A stretch of 64,000 bases of DNA, from NCBI GenBank assembly GCA_015680685.1, contig MNCI01022623.1, positions 57,503-121,502 on the forward strand, read 5' to 3'. Below, piece by piece: positions 1-11,099 of this stretch. The position numbers were made by a program, and so were the translations under genes. The notes beneath the pieces are model-generated. The model did not search any database. It saw only the letters and a program-made list of their open reading frames with translations, and had not been told where the DNA came from. The first letter of the stretch is position 1, and the number at the start of each line of letters is the position of its first letter. This DNA comes from Gnetum montanum. Its lineage: Eukaryota > Streptophyta > Gnetopsida > Gnetales > Gnetaceae.

Positions 1-588
1 GATGAGTGGAATGAAATTGTTGGGGGTAAGGAAGTACTCCCTTCCATTCTAGTGTATGATTTCCTAACCTTGTTTGGCATCCATTTCTTGACAGTCTAGG
101 GATAGATCCACTTGGAGTATTTTGCAAAGGAAGTTATATTTTTCATCATTGAGTACCATGTACTCAGGAGGTTGGTTGTGTATTCTAAATGGCTACCTCT
201 CTACCAAGGTAGACCCCATAACCCTAAGAAGATCAACTGTGATCTCTCATTGACCAGGTTGAAAAAAAATTGTGCTTAGGGTGGAGGTTAAAGTTTGCTC
301 AAGGTTCATGCTGCTATGCAAAAAATGCAAAAGTTGCATATACTAAAAAAATGGCTAAGTATAGAAATGCTAAAAAATAGCTAAGTAAGAAGATGCTAAG
401 AAAATAGCTAAGTCTGAAAATGATACTGAAAAAAACTAACTCTAGTGTGCTATGCTTGCTACATTGAGGCTTGCTACACTCTCACGTTGAGAGCTAGCTA
501 CACTCTTCTAAGCACATAGAGTTTTGGCTAAGTGCTAAATATACGCTTTGGCTTTCATCCAACAGGGTTCTAGGGAAATTGATAACTG
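1..588. repeat. Left flank: older decayed repeat interrupted by element 1
   Basis: No open gene is supported. The first 290 bases read like a decayed coding stretch with stops. From about 300 the sequence becomes a run of short related words (variants of atgctaagaaaatagctaagt, then gctacactctcacgttgagagctagctacactc). The same word style, including a perfect palindrome, reappears right of element 1 at 18.9-19.6 kb, so element 1 probably inserted into one older repeat and split it. Its identity is unresolved. Confidence 0.5.
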
Positions 589-593
589 GGTCT
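589..593. repeat. Left target-site duplication of element 1 (GGTCT)
   Basis: GGTCT directly precedes the TG of the left LTR. The five bases after the right LTR (17747-17751) are GGTCC. Four of five match, and the difference is one transition, as expected for an old insertion. Confidence 0.7.
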
Positions 594-1741
594 TGAAACA
601 CCACAAAATTTTGAGCTTGGTACTTCTCTTGCAAGAAGTAGGTCCCTGGGACCCACGGACAACCACGGCTACATTTGGTGTCGCACATTGCAACTTTGGG
701 AATCAAAATGCTTAATTTTCACCAAGTATACGCCCAGCGTATACACCCGACATCAACAGCGTATACGCCCAGCGTAGACATCCAACTTACACGCCCAACA
801 TATACTTCACATGTACGCTCGGCGTGTACGATGAATGTTTATGCCCGACATGGAATCTCCAGAGATAGAATGAAGACAGCACCGAAGAGCAAGAATTGAA
901 GCAAGTCGGCAACCGTCAGCGTATACGCCCAGCCATTGTCAACGTATACGCTCGATGTATACACCCAGCGTCCACAACATCTACGCCCAGCACATCGAGC
1001 GTATATGCCCAGCGTATATGCCCAGAGCTTATGCCTGCCTGACACAGGGTATACGCTCAGCGTATACGCTCGACAAATGTAATATGTTGTACACTTGTAA
1101 ATTTTACATCCTTTTTGCACCCGGTCAATGTCCATGTGTCGCCCAACCCGAGTCTAGCGTAACAACCGGTATAAAAATCCCACTTTTCCACTTGTACTAG
1201 GACGGTTGGCAAAAAATCCCAGAGCATACCAGAGAGCATTTACGCTGCGCACCATAGCTAAAACCCCTTTACGCTGGACAGTCCTGTATGCTGGGCACAT
1301 AGTCTCTACGCTCTGCCTACAGTCTGAACCAGCCGAGTCATCCCTGCATCCACCGGGGCTTTTCGTCCACCTTATGTTCCATCATAACTGTGTTAGACCG
1401 GTGCACTGTACTCTCATTTTGAATATCATTGTTTACAGTTTACGCTGATTTCTTGCATGTGTTCTGTTTACGCTCGTTTACATTTACGCCCTGTTCGCAT
1501 CTGTTACACTTTTTACGCTCTCGTTTACACCCGCTATGCTGTTTATGCATAACCCAACGTATAGCACTTCGGCATACGTTCGGGGAAATCCTTGTCTGAT
1601 CCACGTGCGGACCACCCAAGGTACTATGCCTTTGTGCATTCTAGCTCGCCCTCAGGTGAATGCAGGGTCTTCTGTGCACGTCCTGCGATCCCACGGTCTC
1701 TGTTTCCTTCCAGCCGGTGACTGACGATTTCAGGCGGTACA
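594..1741 (+). repeat. 5' LTR of element 1
   Basis: It matches 16611-17746 along its length, from TGAAACACCACAAAATTTTG to GGCGGTACA. The first half is packed with variants of the palindrome GCGTATACGC and of CGCCCAGC. A TATA box follows at 1170. The same ten terminal bases (TGAAACACCA) start the LTRs of element 2 on the other strand, so both belong to one family. Confidence 0.92.
1170..1177 (+). promoter_or_regulatory. TATA box of the 5' LTR
   Basis: TATAAAAA after ACCGG in mid-LTR, the expected place for the U3 promoter. In the right LTR the same position reads TACAAAAA (17173-17180), so only the 5' copy keeps a canonical box. Confidence 0.6.
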
Positions 1742-1765
1742 GAAATTGGCGCTAGAAGGAGGGCC
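1742..1765 (+). other. Primer-binding-site-like sequence of element 1
   Basis: GAAATTGGCGCTAGAAGGAG starts right after the terminal CA of the 5' LTR. The core GCTAGAAGGAGG recurs in the same position after the 5' LTR of element 2 (- strand) and, decayed, in element 3. Position and conservation support a tRNA primer site; the tRNA was not identified. Confidence 0.7.
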
Positions 1766-2214
1766 TTCTAAAAACCTTGCTCGCAAACTTTCTAGCGTTT
1801 ACGTTGCTGAGCGTATACGCCGCCAACCACATGCCGCTTCCTGCTGAAACCCTCCCAGTGTCTACGTAGCCCGGTCGGGAAACTCAGCCTGCAAACTGTC
1901 CAAAGTCTATGTTGTTCAGTGTTTGTGCCATCCCTATTAAAACTTAACCAGAAAGCCATATACTCCATTCTCTACGCTATCTTGTTTTACGCTGTGCCTA
2001 GTTTTACGCTGTGCTCTGTTTCATGCTGTGCTTCGTTTTATGCCAAAGCTGTATACGCTGCACTCCTTACGTTGTATACGCTATCTACGCTGATGCTATA
2101 CGCTGAACATTGAAGCATATAAGCTGAACTTTGCCACCCTGTTTATGCTGTACTAAGCATACTAATTTCGCTCCTCTATCCCGTGTCATACCCTCAACAG
2201 GTCAACAGGTCATC
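1766..2214 (+). other. Untranslated leader of element 1
   Basis: No gene is supported. It contains many TACGCTG-type words like those of the LTR and ends in CAACAGGTCAACAGGTC just before the gag ATG. The CAG/GT steps could be splice sites, but nothing decides this. Confidence 0.5.
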
Positions 2215-5200
2215 ATGAACCCCATGAACACCACCGCCGCAACCGCTCAAGTAACTGACGTCGTGGGCACCATGGCTGTCCAACAGCCTGTCGCGCAACA
2301 CCCAGTGGTACAACCCACAGCGGGGCCCCGTCGGTCCCTAAGGTTGCAAGGGAGAGACTCGACCTCTAACATTATAACCCAGGATCAGTATAATTTCATA
2401 TGCATTAAGATACAAGCTGGCATGGCTGTAGACCAAGCTGAAATGGAGGTAAAGAGACAGTTCGAACTCTTTTACAGAGGGGGACGTGAGTTTATCCCTT
2501 CCCCGTATGACGTAATCCTTGTTCTGGAGCAATATTTGGAGCTCGTCACATAGCTCCTCTTGCAAAGGAGCCACTCGTTGGATCAGCCTGCGTTAAAGCC
2601 CCAGCTAGAGGAAGAGGATGAATTCGCTGCTTAATTTGAACAAGAGGATTCTTACCACACTCTGAGCCCGCAAGCACACGTTAACCCCATTTTTCATCCC
2701 AATACAGGGGAAATCCTGCCCCTCCAGCATCTCAGGTTTACCCGGGCCCAAGCACCACCACCAGAAACATCAGTGCTAGTGCATATTCCACCCCAGAACG
2801 ACCCCCAACCTAACACCTTCCCTCTTGCAATCATCCCCACTGCAGCTGCAGGCTCGTCCTCACAAGCACCGCCCCCTCACGATAGCATGGGAGTGACATT
2901 TTCACCTCGAGTGATAGGGATGCCACACATAATACCAGACTCCACATCTGCCCACTACATCCTTTACATTCAAACGCACGTAGCCCCCTCGACCACCGTA
3001 ACCCAACAAGGGGTCCCTTCGCACAATGTGGCCGGGCAATGGCCAGCGATGGGTGTGCCATCACACCAACCCACTCATCACAATGTGCCATCTCACACAT
3101 TTTTACATGTTAACATTCCCTAAATATGACCACAATCGCAGTAGTAACAACCCCCTATATATAATGTATCATCCTTAGCGCCACATGCTGTTCACCTTCC
3201 ACAAACACAACCACCGACCGTGCAGCTTTCGGCCTTTCAACCCAACATCCAGTAGTCTACCCTATACAGTATACCACAACCACAAGTTGCCTTGTCACCT
3301 AGTGCCCAAGATTGGGCAGATGCGAAGAAATTGATGCAAGAATTAACTGACGAGGTAAAATGCCTCAAAACAGCCGTCGACGGGGAGTTGAAGGTAGGGG
3401 AATTCTACCAAGATGACCCTATCAGCTCTTCTGTCCCACCCTTAACCTTGCCCAAAGGTGTCTCCTTACCGACACTAACCAAATACAATGGGGAGACAGA
3501 CCCCAATGCATACTTAATAACATTTAGGTTAGAATGCGCGCTACTCCAGGCATGGCCCCATGCCATTCTTCGAGTGTTCCCCATGTCCCTCGCAGGGAGA
3601 GCACTCGATTGGTATCAGGCTCTGCCATGGAATTCCATCTTCTCCTTGGAAGGCTTATTACACCAATTTGTGACCATGTTCAAGTATAACTTGAAACCCG
3701 AGGCCACACTGGACAGCCTCATACAGGTCAAGCAAACACTGCTTGAACCTATACAGAAATTTATTTAGAGGTGGAGCACCGCCCTCAACGAGTTGCACGA
3801 GCCGATCTCCCAAAAATACTTGCTCACAATTTTCAAGGGAGCTGTTAATGATTTCTTTAAATCTAAGTTGTACTACCTTAACCCGCGTAATCTTAATCAG
3901 GCTTTTGTACAAATCAAAAATATAGAGGAGGCGGCTCAAAATAGCCACGACCCTGCATACTTAGCCTTCAAAAATCAACACACTAAAAAAGATAAAGAGA
4001 AGGCTAAGACAACCATAGCAACAATAGCAGGTGCACAATAAGAAAACATGACACACTAAAATAAACCACCCGCAGCCCCTACTAACTACAATAGACCAAT
4101 TCCCACAGCCACGCCAAAGTCATCATCATCGCAAAACCCAACGACAAACTGTACGTGAAATTTTGAGAGGAAAGAACCCTCTTAATATACGCCTCTGCCA
4201 ATGAAGCCTTTCCAGCTCTTCGACCAACTCCTAAAGGCTGGGTTGATGAAACATAAATAGTTATCCCCCACGGCCATCCAGAGACACGATCGGTTATGTC
4301 AACTCATTCAGAACCCAAGCTTAGCAATGCCGGATGAGCCTCCCGTACCCAAAGGCTTCAGAATGGATCACTTTTGTGACTACCATCAACGAAACGGGCA
4401 CGGTACGGATTACTACTTCACCTTGAAACAGGATATTCAGTGGATGATCGATGAAGGCCAAATCACTTTTGATGAGGCGAACCTGGTTCAACCACAGAAT
4501 CAAGCTATGGGGGTGTACAAAGACCCCCTAAACACCAAAGAGGCGCCATACGTCATCAATACAATCTACCTTGATGATGATTTCGATGCACCCAACATTA
4601 ACACTATCTATCCCAAATATAAACAAGAAACACCAAATAGGCCGTTCGTTGTTCAGATTCCCCCCGCTGTGTCCACGTCCACGCCTCAACCACTACGTGC
4701 CCCCCAGCAGCCATACGTCGTCCGAATACCCTTGACCGGACCCACGCCTAACCCCATGACATGCGACAAACCATACTTGGTGCGTGTCTCTCCCGTCATT
4801 CCCTCAAATGCATCAACCCCTTCTACTCGGCCTGCCCCTTTCATAGTCCGAGTACCACCAGCGATCGCAATGGCGGAGGTCCAACCTCCACCGAAACCAA
4901 CCCCATATGTCATTAGGATACCTGATAATCCTAATGATTACCAAGCCTCCACCTCACAAATGCAAGGCAAACCCGGCCCCTACGTCATTAGGGTACCTGG
5001 CCAGCCTTCCACTCAACCACACCCGACTGTCCAACCACAACCTCACCCACCTCCATACGTAGTAAGAATCCTAGGGCAGCCCGAGGCTCCAAGACCAGTC
5101 CCACCTCCATGCCACACACAAGAATGCCTGGCAGATAGGCTTACACTTGAACGTGTGGAGAAGGAACGCCAACGGTTAGCTCTGGGGCCACCTAAGCCCA

Positions 5201-5418
5201 TTCCACTTAACTCTGTACCTATGTCGTCACCTAACAACCAACCAGATGTAGGTAATGAAGGCGAATCATCTAAAAAACATGAACCGCTTAAAATGACAAC
5301 TTCAAACAAAAATGAAAAATCAATAAAACATGAAATAAAACTTTTGGGCCCAATGGACCTAGTTATCGTTGATAAAAACGCCCCAAACAGTAGAGACTTG
5401 GCAATGGCCTTGACGTAA
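2215..5418 (+). pseudogene. gag: gag polyprotein of element 1 (stops, frame kept)
   Basis: Gag would form the virus-like particle that packages element RNA. The start is the ATG at 2215 (MNPMNTT); a matching short N-terminus is seen in element 2. All pieces (2215-2553, 2773-3123, 3292-3768, 3793-4041, 4327-5418) lie in one frame separated only by stops. A Pro/Gln-rich N-terminal part is followed by the retrotransposon gag core near 3450-3770 (KYNGETDPNAY, MSLAGRALDWYQALP), typical of plant Ty3 elements. Near 4370 a knuckle-like motif (FCDYHQRNGHGTDYY) matches the gag C-terminus of this branch. A Pro-rich linker with repeated PYVVRIP-type units runs from 4640 to 5090. Several stops look like CAA, CAG or CGA turned into TAA, TAG or TGA; element 2 keeps Q where element 1 has a stop near 3766. 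Confidence 0.88.
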
Positions 5419-5583
5419 GTCACCCAAGCATTGAAGCATAAGAACACTTCGCTGAGCTTGTACGACTTGGTGCTAGCATCTCAAACACATCGAGAAGCTC
5501 TAGTACACATGTTAACGTCGATCCCGGTAAATGAGGACTTGCCCTCGAACGAACTTGCCATTCATGCGGTAATGTACTCGTCT

Positions 5584-6049
5584 TACGGGACCACTCCTAA
5601 ACCTTTGAGCTTCCATGACGACAACATTAAGATGGACAAGAAAATAGGGGAAATAACAACAGCCCCCATGTTCATAACGATATGCATAAACCAGTTCAGG
5701 ATACATAGGGTCCACGTAGACGATGGAGCTTCCACAAATGTAGTACCATACCCCATCATTGAACAACTAGGGCTCACTGAATTAATCAAACCAACTGCAA
5801 CCACATGTTTAAAATCATTCAGCGGGTTGTGCGTAATGGTCAAAGACATAGTGACCTTAGACTTCATAGTAGGGGATCAATTTCCCACATCCGCCGAGTT
5901 CCTGGTTGTTGATGAAATGCCAGGATTCAACCTGATACTAGGAAGACCCTGGTTGGCTTAACTAAAAGCGGTCTCCTCCCCTATACACCAAGAGATCCAC
6001 CTACCATATGAAGGTGGTGAAATCATCATACACGGGGAGGCTACTACAC
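5584..6049 (+). repeat. First copy of a 466-bp direct duplication at an assembly join
   Basis: It begins TACGGGACCACTCC and ends GGGGAGGCTACTACAC, followed by N at 6050. The second copy (6051-6516) has exactly the same length and differs at about three bases (near 5827, 5833 and 5870). This is what two uncollapsed contig ends or haplotypes look like. Confidence 0.9.
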
Positions 6050-6050
6050 N

Positions 6051-6516
6051 TACGGGACCACTCCTAAACCTTTGAGCTTCCATGACGACAACATTAAGAT
6101 GGACAAGAAAATAGGGGAAATAACAACAGCCCCCATGTTCATAACGATATGCATAAACCAGTTCAGGATACATAGGGTCCACGTAGACGATGGAGCTTCC
6201 ACAAATGTAGTACCATACCCCATCATTGAACAACTAGGGCTCACTGAATTAATCAAACCAACTGCAACCACATGTTTAAAATCATTCAGCGGGTCGTGCA
6301 TAATGGTCAAAGACATAGTGACCTTAGACTTCATAGCAGGGGATCAATTTCCCACATCCGCCGAGTTCCTGGTTGTTGATGAAATGCCAGGATTCAACCT
6401 GATACTAGGAAGACCCTGGTTGGCTTAACTAAAAGCGGTCTCCTCCCCTATACACCAAGAGATCCACCTACCATATGAAGGTGGTGAAATCATCATACAC
6501 GGGGAGGCTACTACAC
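6051..6516 (+). repeat. Second copy of the 466-bp duplication
   Basis: It repeats 5584-6049 after the single N. Sequence after 6516 (CTATTATTTCATC) continues the tail of gag-pro. Removing one copy restores the expected single protease domain. Confidence 0.9.
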
Positions 6517-6884
6517 CTATTATTTCATCATACATGGACATAGACCAATGATCAGAAGTCAAGCTTGAAGAGCCTAAATGAAACGCTGAAAATGCATAAC
6601 AACTGGTAAGCGGTAAATCTCTGAACACGAAACAAGATACACCTAAAGCGGAAACACCTGCGTCTGACATCGTACATACACAACCTCAATTAGAAAATAA
6701 CACAGAACCCCCGCCAACTACCACAACATCTGAAAACATTAACACGGAAGCCATTCCATCAGATGTCCCTTGGGCTGAATTACCATTCAATATGATCAGC
6801 GAAGGGGATGCTGAATATAGAATCATACCCGTTAACACATCGCCTAACATTAAAAGGAAGAAAATTAAAAAGCTATTACAATAA

Positions 6885-7406
6885 TATCAACATGCCACAG
6901 TCTGAAACGACGTTAAACTATAACATGTCCGAAATGACACTAAACTACGATAAATTGAAAAACAAAAAAATTATTATTATTAAACTACACTTCCTGTCCA
7001 AAATGAAGTTAAACTATCATGTCCGCAAAGATGTAAAACTAGCCACGATCAGAAATGATTGGTCAACAGAAAAATTCGCCCGCGTCATTCAAAATATCCC
7101 TTGTTTACGACTGGGGCCCGAAATGGCCTTAAACTAGTTCATGTGCGCATACTTCATCCTCCTTTTTGTTCAGCATTTGCAATTACATCTTTGCATTACA
7201 TTTAAAACAAAAAAAAAAACAAGCCAAAAAATTTTTCATTGCCGTGTCGTGTTTACAATTAAATTCAAAAGCAACAAAAAATTTTCTTACATGCAATGTT
7301 GTACAATTACAAGTGTCAACTGTTTTAGTCTATCTCAAAATTTTCAAGTTACAATTCCCGTATAAGTCTAAGTCAAAAAACAAAAAAACTTAAAAATTAA
7401 AAAAGC
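6885..7406. repeat. Word-repeat spacer between gag-pro and the 3' end of the antisense gene
   Basis: There is no gene. At 6895-7140 variants of GTCCGAAATGACACTAAACTA recur, ending with CCCGAAATGGCCTTAAACTAG. Homologous words fill the same position in element 2 (37.2-37.7 kb) and element 3 (51.28-51.50 kb). From 7140 to 7406 the sequence is A-rich on this strand, so T-rich on the strand of the antisense gene, as in plant 3' UTRs. Confidence 0.65.
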
Positions 7407-9077
7407 CTAAGCATCTGGGGCGGGAGGATCGTCCCCTTTAGACCCACTAGCATCAAGGGCCCCTGCTCCACTGGGGCCAGCTTCTTCAGCATCATCGCCA
7501 CCTTCATCCTGAAAAGAAACAACCAACATAAGAACAAGAGAATGTCAAAATTTTAAACATTATTCAATAAATTAACTTCATAAGGACAAAACACTTATTA
7601 TAGGAGATCCCCCTTAGCCAAATTCCAGCCGACGAAGGATTTCCTCTTCTGAAATGCTGGCCCAATTTGTCCCATCAAGGCCTAAGTCGACGTTTGCCAA
7701 AGTCTTGCCTTTGTTAACAGCCGACCAGGTAGGACGTTTCAGAGGGAACTCGCCAACCGACACTTCCCCAGAAGCAATTGTGATCACCCTTGTAGGCAAC
7801 TCCATTTCCACAGTTGTATTCTAAGCAAAAGTATCAAAGGCAAAACGCAAACCCAAACCCTCCACAAACATCTCTAGTTGGTGCTTTTCAATAGACACCT
7901 CTTTTAGTGACTTCTTGTAGTAATGTTTGTGATTTTTCTCATCCTGACCCCACTTATGAACCTTGGAAGCAAAGGCTTTTCAATCTTGGCATTTAAGGTT
8001 TAGGAGATCAATTTGGGCTTTGCGCTCTGCCATTCTCCGAGTCAGCGATGCATGATGATTCAGTAGATTCCAATACCTCATGTATGTAACCTCGAATGTT
8101 CGCTAGGAGCGATCTCCGCTTAGTTTGGCAGCAGTGAATTCATACCGAGCCTTCAGATCATCACGTTCCACTGACAATTTAGAGACTTCCTTTTCTTTTG
8201 CCTGAATCTGCAGCCACAATTGCTCAATGGAACACCTACAGGTCCATAACGACTTAGCGTTGTGCATAAGGCTATCCGCAACTCCGTCGTAAATAAGCCT
8301 TGGCACATGTTCCACTTCTGGGGAAAGTGTGGTTAAACTTTCCATGCTAATGCTTTCAGAGGGATCCCATCTCAATTTAGCGCCTACCCACACGAAAAAT
8401 ACAAATGTTAGGGTAATATAAACAAGATGTGAAATTCCAAACCTCTGAATGATTCATACCTATATCAAGGTGGGCCTCCTGGATCCGTTCAACAACCTCC
8501 TCCGTGATTCCAGCTACAAAATCCATCTTGCTTGGCATTTCAGACCAAGTAAATGGCTCATGGGTATGGGACGAACTAACCTCAGCGGTCCTCTCCAGGG
8601 GAACCGTCTTCATCAGTATGTCTAACCGCACCGTCCTGGTTTCGCTCCCTTCGTTTGAGAAAAATGAAAATCTAAAAATAAAATACCATAGAAATGACAT
8701 TGACAGGAGAAACTGAAATGAGATAAAGAGAAAAACATACCATGATCCTTGTCACCCTCTGGGGGGTCACCTAAATCCAGGTCTCCCTGAAGAAACCTGC
8801 GAAACACTTGATCGACACTGCCCTAGTCGTCCAGCGGCTCAGTTTTCGTGGTTTTCTCCTTTAACTCCTCCATCCCTCCGCCCTAGCTCTTTTTCGTATG
8901 TTCCTCCTCGTTGTTCTTCTCCGTATTGGTCTCCTCCTCCTCGGTGATAGTCTCTAAAGCCTGCTTCCTCACTTTTTTAAAATCAAGCCAAAAATATCAA
9001 TAACATGTAAGCGATTCAAGTAAAAGTTATAAACAAAATGAAAATGATAAAGAAATAAGTGGGCGAGCTCCGCTTAC

Positions 9078-10118
9078 TAGGCAACTTGAAATGTATGCAC
9101 TTCACGCGTGGCTGGTTCACACCAGAGACTTCCTTAGTCATGCGTTCAGGCCTTTTTAGCTTTGACTTGGCTTGGCCAACGGTCTCCTTGATGACCCGTT
9201 CTACGCTTCTAGTAGTGTAGGGTACGTCATCTGGCTCCAATCCCAAACTATCATGTGTGTGGATTGAAGCGCCAGATGATCCCCCTGTAGTAATAGAAAC
9301 GGATTCATCAATGCCTTCAGGTGCATCTTGGGATTGTACTGTCTCAAACAAGTGATTGATCTACGGGCGGGACAGCTGACCCCGATCCCGCATAACAAAC
9401 TTTTTGTCTGCATGGACTACTAGGAACTCGGCAAAACGACGAAGATAATCGGCAAAGAACTCGAAGGTGAAGTGAGATTTCGCCTTGACATTCGAACGCA
9501 ACCGCACTATCTCCTTGTGCATGCCCGACAACAAAAATCATGCCCAGTTATATCGCATGCCCATTTCCAAGATAGTTCGCATGACACGAATAGCCTCAAC
9601 CCGAAGACACTTCACTTGGGAAAGGGTTTTGGGGAGTACCCGTGCCCTGAATAGGGGATACAATTCGTTCACTTCTACAAGTTTTGCTCTCCCCTGCATC
9701 AGGAATCCCTTGGCACCCTTGGCCACGCCTAGCCAATCTTTCAACTCGCGAACCGTTTGGAGCTCTTTATGAGCTCTGTCTAATACTACATTTAAGCCAT
9801 CTGTCGGTACACCAAATAAGTTTGAAAAGAACTCGGGTGACAGATGAAAAACCACCTTGACACCCTTAATCCGGGTGCTGTAGTATGAGATAGACTCATG
9901 AAAAGAGTCCACGATCTCAATCATCTCCCTTATGGATACGTCAGGACTCAGGGTCATAAAGAGCTCCATGAGGCCAGCATCATCCAGGAAACGAACGAGG
10001 GATGGTGGAGCCTATCTACGCAACCACTTTTGAGCCTTGGTCACCTCCCCGAACTTCATTGACCAGGTAGTCTCGGTTCGTCCAGTTGTCACCGGATCCT
10101 CACTAGGAGGTGCATCAA
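9078..10118 (-). pseudogene. Exon 4 of the antisense gene: retroelement extra-ORF-type domain
   Basis: The exon enters at TTTTTACAG/TTGATG and leaves at CCTA/GTAAGC. It carries MELFMTLSPDVS, IVDSFHESISYYS, FFSNLFGVPTDG, ELYPLFRARVLPKTLSQ, then FADYLRRFAEFLVV and VQSQDAPEGIDES. Every block has a counterpart in element 2 (DLFLAITVDAT; FADLFGVPSDS; YPLFRAWAFPKTLSQ; IQSQDPPEGIRES) and most in element 3 (CNLFGVSIDE; YPLFNSHAFPKIL). The style resembles the extra-ORF proteins carried by plant Tat elements, but I cannot name a specific family. Stops lie near 10016, 9538 and 9365. Confidence 0.6.
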
Positions 10119-10546
10119 CTGTAAAAACAATTTAACATGGTCATATCAGTGTAACTCCAAATAGTTGGACCAACTCACTAACATATCTAGGAAATGTTAT
10201 CATTTACCGTTAGTGGTGGATTTAGAGGTGCTGCCAAAGTCACGAGGGAAGACTGGCCCTTTGTCTGACCAATCTTCATGAAGCCACCCATGAGCCTTGC
10301 ACATCGCAAATGCCCTGGAAAACTGCTTATGAAAATGGATGACCGCTCCCTTCGTTTGACCCAGTACGGTTCCATGAAGGGTGGGGCCCATCATGAATGC
10401 CTCTAGGGCAGTGCGAGCAAGAGCTAGTCCTTCATCCTCAATCAATGTCCCGTCCGGGTTGGTCTTCGGTCTATAAACGAATAAATGTCAAAACACGAAA
10501 CAAATACCAAATGGAAAAAGGAAACAATAAACTTAAATAGTCCGAC

Positions 10547-10996
10547 CTATCCACTCGGTACACTGTGCCGGGAGGATTCTGGAATATTGTGTGTGCACGG
10601 GCAGCTATGAACAAAGTATTGTTGAGGTAGTCTAACCCTTGCAGAAATAGTGCCCACACACACGTTAATGGGCGTGTTGACCTAGGCCCACGGGTAGAAC
10701 CATCCTCGTTAACGAGCGACCCCTTATCAATGTCTTCTATGAAGACCATGACACTCTCTGCAGCTCCCAGCAGCATTGCCTCAAGCACGCTCCTTGTAAT
10801 CACTTCGCTAAAGTTCGACCAGATGGCCACCTCGAAATTGTCTAACAGGAAGGCCAGAAATCCACATGCGCCTTCCCTGAACCAGACCCCATTGTTATCC
10901 ATGGTTAGATCCGGGGGAAGCTCCTCAACTTCAATGGGGCCAACCCATGTTAACAACCCAACAAGCTCAACAACAAGGAGGAAGCGCTTACTGTCC
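10547..10996 (-). CDS. Exon 2 of the antisense gene: FCP1/NIF-like HAD phosphatase domain, catalytic aspartates lost
   Basis: This 450-nt exon is open throughout. It reads LLVVELVGLLTWV, then VWFREGACGFLAFLLDNFEV and AIWSNFSEVI, and near its end LNNTLFIAARAHTIFQNPPG. Family knowledge: plant NIF/FCP1-homology (HAD) proteins have LxLDLxGxL at the nucleophile motif, a conserved V-RPxxxEFLxFxxxxFxVxxWSS block, and NTLLxDDSPxKxxxNPPxT near the C-terminus. Spacing and hydrophobic pattern match well. The nucleophile Asp is Glu, the second acid is Val, and the DDSP position reads AARA, so phosphatase activity is not expected. Elements 2 and 3 carry the same block with the same losses at the last site. 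A decayed fold used as a binding module, or neutral cargo, are both possible. Confidence 0.65.
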
Positions 10997-11099
10997 CTGC
11001 AAGCAATCAAGATGCCATGATAAATTAGTCATGCTTCAAAACAGCCCGAAAAGTGAGAGTTTACATCATGCATCAACACTTAAAATCTAAAAATTTGCT

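Larger units (their letters stand above)
5419..6884 (+). pseudogene. pro: Aspartic protease domain and C-terminal tail of gag-pro, element 1 (internally duplicated)
   Basis: The protease would cleave the gag-pol polyprotein in the particle. The catalytic loop is VHVDDGASTNVVP (near 5712-5750) and the flap/C-terminal signature is FNLILGRPWLA (near 5925), as in plant Tat-type proteases. It continues the gag frame. The segment 5584-6049 is then repeated after a single N as 6051-6516, which doubles the protease in the assembly and shifts frame; this is probably an assembly error. After the second copy the frame runs through a Thr/Pro/Glu-rich tail to WAELPF and KKIKKLLQ and stops at 6882. Element 2 ends the same way (IKKQLQS, stop), so gag-pro seems to terminate here naturally, well before RT. 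Confidence 0.85.

Noticed and set aside
720-1100. CRISPR-like array of CGTATACGCCCAG words
   Set aside because: Word spacing is irregular, copies vary, and no unique spacers of constant length exist; the context is a plant LTR.
1742-1765. tRNA gene fragment
   Set aside because: Only a primer-site-length match next to an LTR; no cloverleaf can be drawn.
7614-11010. Separate small genes on the - strand
   Set aside because: The pieces join through good splice sites with consistent phases, so they are exons of one gene.
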